Positions 6,953 to 10,555 of a DNA stretch of 10,555 nt are shown one piece after another. Positions within the stretch are counted from its first letter, which is position 1. Each line of letters starts with the position of its first letter. This stretch comes from Nitrospinota bacterium (GTDB taxonomy: Bacteria; Nitrospinota; Nitrospinia; UBA9942; JAHJSF01), in the NCBI GenBank assembly GCA_018830405.1, contig JAHJSF010000005.1:1-10555 (forward strand), in the 5' to 3' direction. Made by a program: the position numbers and the translations under genes. The notes under the pieces are model-generated. The model searched no databases. It saw nothing but the letters and a program-made list of their open reading frames with translations, and was not told where the DNA came from.

Positions 6953-7564
6953 GTGTTAAAGGTAGTCTTAAAAGAGTCGAAGAGGCATATCCCCTTTACC
7001 CTTACAGGTGCCGGTGCCGGAGTAGTGGTTATAGTGCTGATGGGATATTTTCGTATCTCAAAGCCGGTGCTGACCCAACTCTTTAATATCCTCCATCCGC
7101 TCCACGTCTTTCTGAGTGCCATGGCAACTACGGCGGTCTACCTGATATATCGGAGGGACAAGGTTTGGCAGGCGGTTCTTATCGGCTATTTTGGTTCTGT
7201 AGGTATTGCCACCGTCAGCGATTCTCTTATCCCCTATTTTGGGGAGTGGCTCCTCAATATGCCCTACCGGGCTCCCCATATTGGGTTCATAGAGGAATGG
7301 CTGGTGGTAAATGGTCTGGCCATTGCGGGGATTGCTGTGGCCTTCTTCTGGCCCAAGACAAAGGCCCCTCACCTGCTCCATGTATTCTTCAGCACCTGGG
7401 CTTCGCTGCTTCATATTAGTATGGCGATGGGAGTAGCCGACCCGCTAACACTCTTGACGGTCTTTTTCTTTATATTTATAGCGGTTTGGATTCCCTGCTG
7501 TATGAGTGATATTGTCTTCCTGCTACTATTTGTGGGGGGTGATAAAGCCTCGGCTTGTTGTTGA
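6953..7564 (+). CDS. Conserved-looking six-helix membrane protein of unknown function
   Basis: I do not recognise the family with certainty. The chosen start is GTG 6953, because AAGGAG lies six bases upstream (6941-6946). An upstream in-frame TTG at 6887 would add 22 polar residues without a ribosome binding site. From GTG the product has 203 residues and about six hydrophobic helices, near 14-33, 48-66, 73-95, 116-133, 140-159 and 165-194. Polar and metal-ligand-type residues recur at helix ends: HPLH (48-51), ATVSDS (86-91), PHIGFIEEW (108-116), H140, H143 and H154, and WIPCCMSDIVF (179-189). The pattern suggests a metal-binding or redox membrane protein, but that is inference. It ends in Ala-Cys-Cys. 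It stands alone, divergent from the sirtuin and convergent with recG, and only 37 bases separate it from the recG stop. Confidence 0.8.
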   Translation: MLKVVLKESKRHIPFTLTGAGAGVVVIVLMGYFRISKPVLTQLFNILHPLHVFLSAMATTAVYLIYRRDKVWQAVLIGYFGSVGIATVSDSLIPYFGEWLLNMPYRAPHIGFIEEWLVVNGLAIAGIAVAFFWPKTKAPHLLHVFFSTWASLLHISMAMGVADPLTLLTVFFFIFIAVWIPCCMSDIVFLLLFVGGDKASACC

Positions 7565-7601
7565 TACACAGTTAGTATTTAAATGCGATTCTGTATGAGG
7601 G

Positions 7602-10052
7602 TTAACCAATCTCTCCTAATTCAAACCTTTTTCTATAACCCCTTTTAAGAATATCCCTTAGTGGTTGATATTGTGAGGTTGTAAGGCGCGGGTCTTCCTC
7701 AACAATCCGAAAGGCCTCTTTGCGGGCGGTTTGGAGGAGCTGCTGGTCTCTTATGATATTGGCCACCTTGAACTGAGGCAGTCCCGCCTGTCTCGTTCCG
7801 AGGAATTGCCCCGGCCCTCGAATCTCCAGGTCTTTCTCGGCGATATAAAAACCATCCTGGCTCTCGGTCATTACCCTGAGCCTCTGTTTCCCTTCGTTTG
7901 AGATCGGATAGTGGGCCATAAGGATACATTGCGATTCTCGCTCCCCCCGACCGATCCTCCCTCTAAGCTGGTGTAGTTGTGAAAGGCCAAACCGTTCGGC
8001 GTGCTCTATCATCATCACGCTGGCGTTGGGCACATCCACCCCAACCTCAACAACGGTTGTGGCCACGAGTATATCTATCTCTCCATTTCGAAAGGCGAGC
8101 ATCACCCCATCCTTTTCAGCCGACTTCATCTTCCCATGCACCAGACCAACTTTGAAGTTTGGGAAGATATCTTTCTCAAGATGTTCTTTCATAGTTATGG
8201 CCGCCTTAAGGTCGCTCTTCTCTGATTCTTCAACCAACGGATAGATGATATAGGCCTGTCCCCCCTTGGCCACCTCTTTTTCGATTATTGAGTAGGCCTT
8301 GGGGAGGCCTTTATCGAAGAGGAGGGATGTTTTTATCGGTTTCCTCCCCCTCGGCATTTCGTTGATTATCGAAACATCAAGGTCTCCATAGACTGTCATG
8401 GCCAAGGTTCTGGGGATTGGGGTTGCGGTCATGATGAGGATATCGGAGTTTATCCCCTTCTTTTTCAAGGTTCCCCTCTGCATGACCCCGAAACGGTGCT
8501 GTTCATCTATTACCGCCAACCCGAGATGTTTAAACTCAACCCCCTCCTGTATAACAGCGTGGGTGCCGATGGCTATATCAACCTCCCCATTTTTTATTGC
8601 TTCGATGTTCTCCTTCTTCTCTTTCCCCTTTAGACCACTTTTGAGTAGAGCAATCTTAAGCCCAAGAGTCTCTCCCCAAGATTTAAAGTTTTTGTAATGT
8701 TGTTCAGCCAATATTTCAGTCGGGGCCATAATGGCCGCTTGGAAACCATTCTCTATGGCGATAAGGAGTGTATGGAAAGCGACGACTGTCTTTCCGCAAC
8801 CAACATCCCCTTGGAGGAGTCTGTTCATCGGGGTGTCAGATGTAAGGTCTTTTTCTATTTCCCCCATAACCTTTTTCTGTTCTTCGGTTAGGGTGAAGGG
8901 GAGTAGGGAGAGAAATCTTTTTGTCAGGCTTCCCCCCAGTTTGTAAATCTTCCCCCTCTTTTCTTCTTTTATCCCCTCTCTTCTGAGAGCCAGCCCTAAT
9001 TCCAAAAAGAAGAACTCATCAAAGATTAGTCTTCGATGGTATGCGGTTTTCCAAGCCGCTAAATCTGTCAGGTTGGAACCGACGGGGGGGGAGTGTATTT
9101 TTTTCAAAGCTTCTTTTATCTCGGCCAGTTCTAATCTGGTTATCAGTTCAGGAGAGTGGTATTCGTCTATCCAGTCGATGAAGGAATCAACCGCCCCCCT
9201 TACTATTGTCCGCATCCTCCTCTGCTGAATCCCCTCAGTCAGGCCATATATGGGGGTAATCCCACCCACATGCACCTTCCCCGTATCCCCCACTTCATAA
9301 TCCTCTATCTCAGGATGGACTATCTCAAAGGTGCGGTTGTAGCCGCTCAACTTTACAGGGCCGTGTACGAAGAATGTTTCTCCCGCTTTAAACTTCCGAT
9401 CCATATACTCTTTTCGGTAGTTGAACCATTTTCCTATCACCACCCCTGTCTCATCCTTAAAGGCCACCTGATATATGCCTCGGCCTCTGCGTCCCCTCCC
9501 GGCAAAACTCTGCCCAACGGGACCGGCATCAATAACCGTTCCGATAAAGGTCTCCTCCTGGCCGGGGGTGATGGCCGATATCTTTTTGAGTGATGAGCGG
9601 TCTTCATATCTTAGGGGGAGATGCAGCAAAAGGTCATAAACCGATTCAATATTTATATTGGCCAGCCGTTTGGCTATCTGCTCTCCCACCCCCTTTACAT
9701 ATTTAACGTCTACCTGAGAAGGGGATTGCCGGACATCTGTGACATCTGTCTTGATCTGGCCGGTTGTTTTTCCCTTCTTTTCGGGGGGAGTTTGGCTGAA
9801 ACGCATTATAGTTTTCTTGGCCGATTTTATTCTCTCTATCTTTTCCGCAGTCGGAAGGGAGTCGTAACCTGAAAAGAGTTGTTCAAGTTTGTCAGCCAGA
9901 ATATTTTTAGGGACCGCCTGTCTTAGTTCGGAGATAATAGTTTTGGCGAACGGCTCAAACGATTTGAGATTTTCTATATGGGCATAGGAATCGGCCGAGG
10001 CCACGGAGAAGGGGCGTTCCAGTTTTGAAATAATCGTTAGAATCTCTTTCAT
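7602..10052 (-). CDS. recG: ATP-dependent DNA helicase RecG
   Basis: Double-stranded DNA translocase that remodels stalled replication forks and branched recombination intermediates. With ATG 10052 the protein has 816 residues. Residues 1-85 form the extra N-terminal helical domain seen in many non-enterobacterial RecG proteins (LERPFSVASADSYAHIENLK). A low-complexity linker (86-114) and a helix-hairpin-like segment VKGVGEQIAKRL (119-130) follow. The wedge/OB-fold spans about 165-255 (ETFIGTVIDAG, GYNRTFEIVHPEIE). Helicase motifs are all present: GDVGCGKT (415-422), APTEILAEQH (443-452), DEQHRFG (516-522), TATPIPRT (542-549), TTVVEVGVDVP (665-675) and QLRGRIGRGE (695-704). The Walker A loop has Cys419 where Ser is more common. 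The frame stays open up to TTG 10163, adding 37 residues rich in Cys and Ser that do not look like RecG; ATG 10091 is a second alternative. ATG 10052 lacks a clear ribosome binding site but fits the family N-terminus. Confidence 0.95.
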   Translation of the reverse strand: MKEILTIISKLERPFSVASADSYAHIENLKSFEPFAKTIISELRQAVPKNILADKLEQLFSGYDSLPTAEKIERIKSAKKTIMRFSQTPPEKKGKTTGQIKTDVTDVRQSPSQVDVKYVKGVGEQIAKRLANINIESVYDLLLHLPLRYEDRSSLKKISAITPGQEETFIGTVIDAGPVGQSFAGRGRRGRGIYQVAFKDETGVVIGKWFNYRKEYMDRKFKAGETFFVHGPVKLSGYNRTFEIVHPEIEDYEVGDTGKVHVGGITPIYGLTEGIQQRRMRTIVRGAVDSFIDWIDEYHSPELITRLELAEIKEALKKIHSPPVGSNLTDLAAWKTAYHRRLIFDEFFFLELGLALRREGIKEEKRGKIYKLGGSLTKRFLSLLPFTLTEEQKKVMGEIEKDLTSDTPMNRLLQGDVGCGKTVVAFHTLLIAIENGFQAAIMAPTEILAEQHYKNFKSWGETLGLKIALLKSGLKGKEKKENIEAIKNGEVDIAIGTHAVIQEGVEFKHLGLAVIDEQHRFGVMQRGTLKKKGINSDILIMTATPIPRTLAMTVYGDLDVSIINEMPRGRKPIKTSLLFDKGLPKAYSIIEKEVAKGGQAYIIYPLVEESEKSDLKAAITMKEHLEKDIFPNFKVGLVHGKMKSAEKDGVMLAFRNGEIDILVATTVVEVGVDVPNASVMMIEHAERFGLSQLHQLRGRIGRGERESQCILMAHYPISNEGKQRLRVMTESQDGFYIAEKDLEIRGPGQFLGTRQAGLPQFKVANIIRDQQLLQTARKEAFRIVEEDPRLTTSQYQPLRDILKRGYRKRFELGEIG

Positions 10053-10130
10053 TAGGTAAATGTTACTACACTCTTTTTGGTGTGTATACATACTAATTTC
10101 CGGGCTACATCTACATTCTGCGACCGAAAA

Positions 10131-10149
10131 ATCCCCTAAAATGGGGGAT
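10131..10149. repeat. Short ATCCCC/GGGGAT palindrome upstream of recG
   Basis: ATCCCC (10131-10136) and GGGGAT (10144-10149) are perfect complements with a seven-base loop, TAAAATG. Flanking A-rich sequence (10127-10130 and 10150-10154) resembles the ends of the element at 1-40. It sits in the recG 5' region and would be within the recG leader if transcription starts further upstream on the minus strand. Confidence 0.5.
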
Positions 10150-10171
10150 GAAAATTGATTCAAATAAGTTC

Positions 10172-10201
10172 TTGGATAGGTCTTATTGGCGGGTGTATAG
10201 T
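10172..10201 (+). promoter_or_regulatory. Candidate sigma-70-type promoter for the riboswitch transcript
   Basis: TTGGAT (10172-10177) and TATAGT (10196-10201) resemble -35 and -10 boxes with an 18-base spacer. A transcript would start near 10208, just before the first riboswitch pairing strand at 10216. The overlapping TATAAA at 10201-10206 is an alternative -10. The position relative to the riboswitch is the main support. Confidence 0.45.
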
Positions 10202-10215
10202 ATAAAACATTGAGA

Positions 10216-10322
10216 GCAGCTACGCGGTAAGGGGAAGTCTGTGAGACTCAGACACAGTCGCGCTACGGTGTTAAGAAACCATTGAAAAGGTTGACTTTAA
10301 GTCCGAATGCCTGGGTAGCTGC
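10216..10322 (+). ncRNA. Cobalamin (B12) riboswitch, compact form
   Basis: The closing stem P1 is perfect: GCAGCTAC (10216-10223) pairs with GTAGCTGC (10315-10322). Inside are the conserved B12-box features in order: GGGGAA (10231-10236), a hairpin GTCTG (10237-10241) / CAGAC (10249-10253) with loop TGAGACT, then the core CGCGCTACGGTG (10259-10270), and the 3' core AAGTCCGAATGCCTGG (10299-10314). A small AACC/GGTT hairpin (10277-10292) occupies the place of the usual larger peripheral arm, so the element is short, about 107 bases. Only 36 bases separate P1 from ATG 10359 and no terminator hairpin is seen, so control is more likely at translation, through access to the AAAGGGGA ribosome binding site (10347-10354). 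In the cell it would reduce expression of the downstream gene when cobalamin is abundant. Confidence 0.85.
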
Positions 10323-10358
10323 ATGTCCTAAAATTGTCGCCGAAACAAAGGGGAAACT

Positions 10359-10555
10359 ATGGTCGCAGGAAATATCTTTACCAAGATTAGAAAGAGGGAT
10401 GGGGAGGCGGTTGCTTTTGAAGCCTCCAAAATTACCGATGCCATCGCCAAGGCCGGTGGTGCCACCGGAGAGTTCGATAGTAGTGTCGCCAAAAGACTTA
10501 CCCTTCAGGTTTTAAGCCTGGCCTATCAGACCATAGAAGCAGAAATTCCCGAGGT
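10359..10555 (+). CDS. ATP-cone protein, probable ribonucleotide reductase large subunit (partial, cut by window end)
   Basis: ATG 10359 opens a frame that stays open to the window edge (65 full codons). GGGG at 10350-10353 gives a ribosome binding site five bases upstream. Residues about 8-65 match the start of an ATP-cone: TKIRKRDGEAVAFEASKITD (8-27), AIAKAG (28-33), and AKRLTLQVLSLA (44-55). This domain senses ATP/dATP at the N-terminus of ribonucleotide reductases of classes I, II and III. NrdR also has an ATP-cone but carries a zinc ribbon before it, which is absent here. The upstream B12 riboswitch fits a ribonucleotide reductase. In known cases such as Streptomyces nrdABS, the switch represses the B12-independent enzyme, so class I (NrdA) or class III (NrdD) is more expected than class II (NrdJ). 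The fragment cannot decide. Confidence 0.8.
   Translation, partial: MVAGNIFTKIRKRDGEAVAFEASKITDAIAKAGGATGEFDSSVAKRLTLQVLSLAYQTIEAEIPE

Noticed and set aside
10053-10163. N-terminal extension of recG to TTG 10163 or ATG 10091
   Set aside because: The added 37 residues are Cys/Ser-rich and unlike RecG. The TTG start has no good ribosome binding site, and ATG 10052 begins directly at the family-like helical domain. ATG 10091 has only a weak GGA upstream, so it stays possible but less likely.
10282-10515. 77-codon plus-strand ORF overlapping the riboswitch and the ATP-cone gene
   Set aside because: It starts inside the riboswitch core and runs in a different frame across the well-supported ATP-cone coding sequence; its translation resembles nothing.
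10359-10555. NrdR repressor as the identity of the ATP-cone fragment
   Set aside because: NrdR carries a Cys-rich zinc ribbon of about 45 residues before its ATP-cone. Here the cone begins within the first ten residues and no cysteine is present.

Overview
The window reads as a chromosomal segment of a free-living bacterium, probably an uncultured Gram-negative-type lineage. Supporting signs are the MEP isoprenoid enzyme IspH, a RecG with the long N-terminal helical domain familiar from deltaproteobacteria, Nitrospirae and Thermotoga-like lineages, a B12 riboswitch, G-rich coding sequence with many GGG, AGG and ATA codons, and several scattered palindromes of the ATCCCC...GGGGAT type. I cannot assign a phylum from sequence alone. 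No phage, transposase, CRISPR, rRNA or tRNA feature is visible.

Layout. Positions 1-143 hold a palindromic repeat and the 5' region of an operon. A 23-codon ORF (144-215) with a consensus ribosome binding site overlaps the start of a solute-binding protein (205-2232). Two permease genes of the oligopeptide/dipeptide ABC family follow, tightly packed (2246-3205 and 3207-4181). No ATPase gene follows. Instead, after a nested hairpin (4191-4245), a 576-residue protein is encoded (4298-6028) that fuses a complete IspH (LytB) to a UbiA-type membrane prenyltransferase. Its 3' end overlaps by 8 bp a convergent sirtuin gene (6021-6842, minus strand). Divergent from the sirtuin is a six-helix membrane protein of unknown function (6953-7564, plus strand), which converges on recG (7602-10052, minus strand). 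The recG upstream region is shared with a promoter and a compact cobalamin riboswitch (about 10216-10322, plus strand). This leads into the first 65 codons of an ATP-cone protein, most likely a ribonucleotide reductase large subunit, cut by the window edge.

How the parts work together. The transporter genes form one transcription unit that must borrow ATPase subunits encoded elsewhere. The IspH-UbiA fusion joins production of IPP/DMAPP to a membrane enzyme family that consumes polyprenyl diphosphates; this is the most unusual object in the window. The riboswitch would tie deoxyribonucleotide synthesis to B12 supply. The sirtuin carries the Tyr-x-x-Arg signature of class III enzymes that remove acidic acyl groups from lysine. 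The rest looks like ordinary housekeeping DNA.
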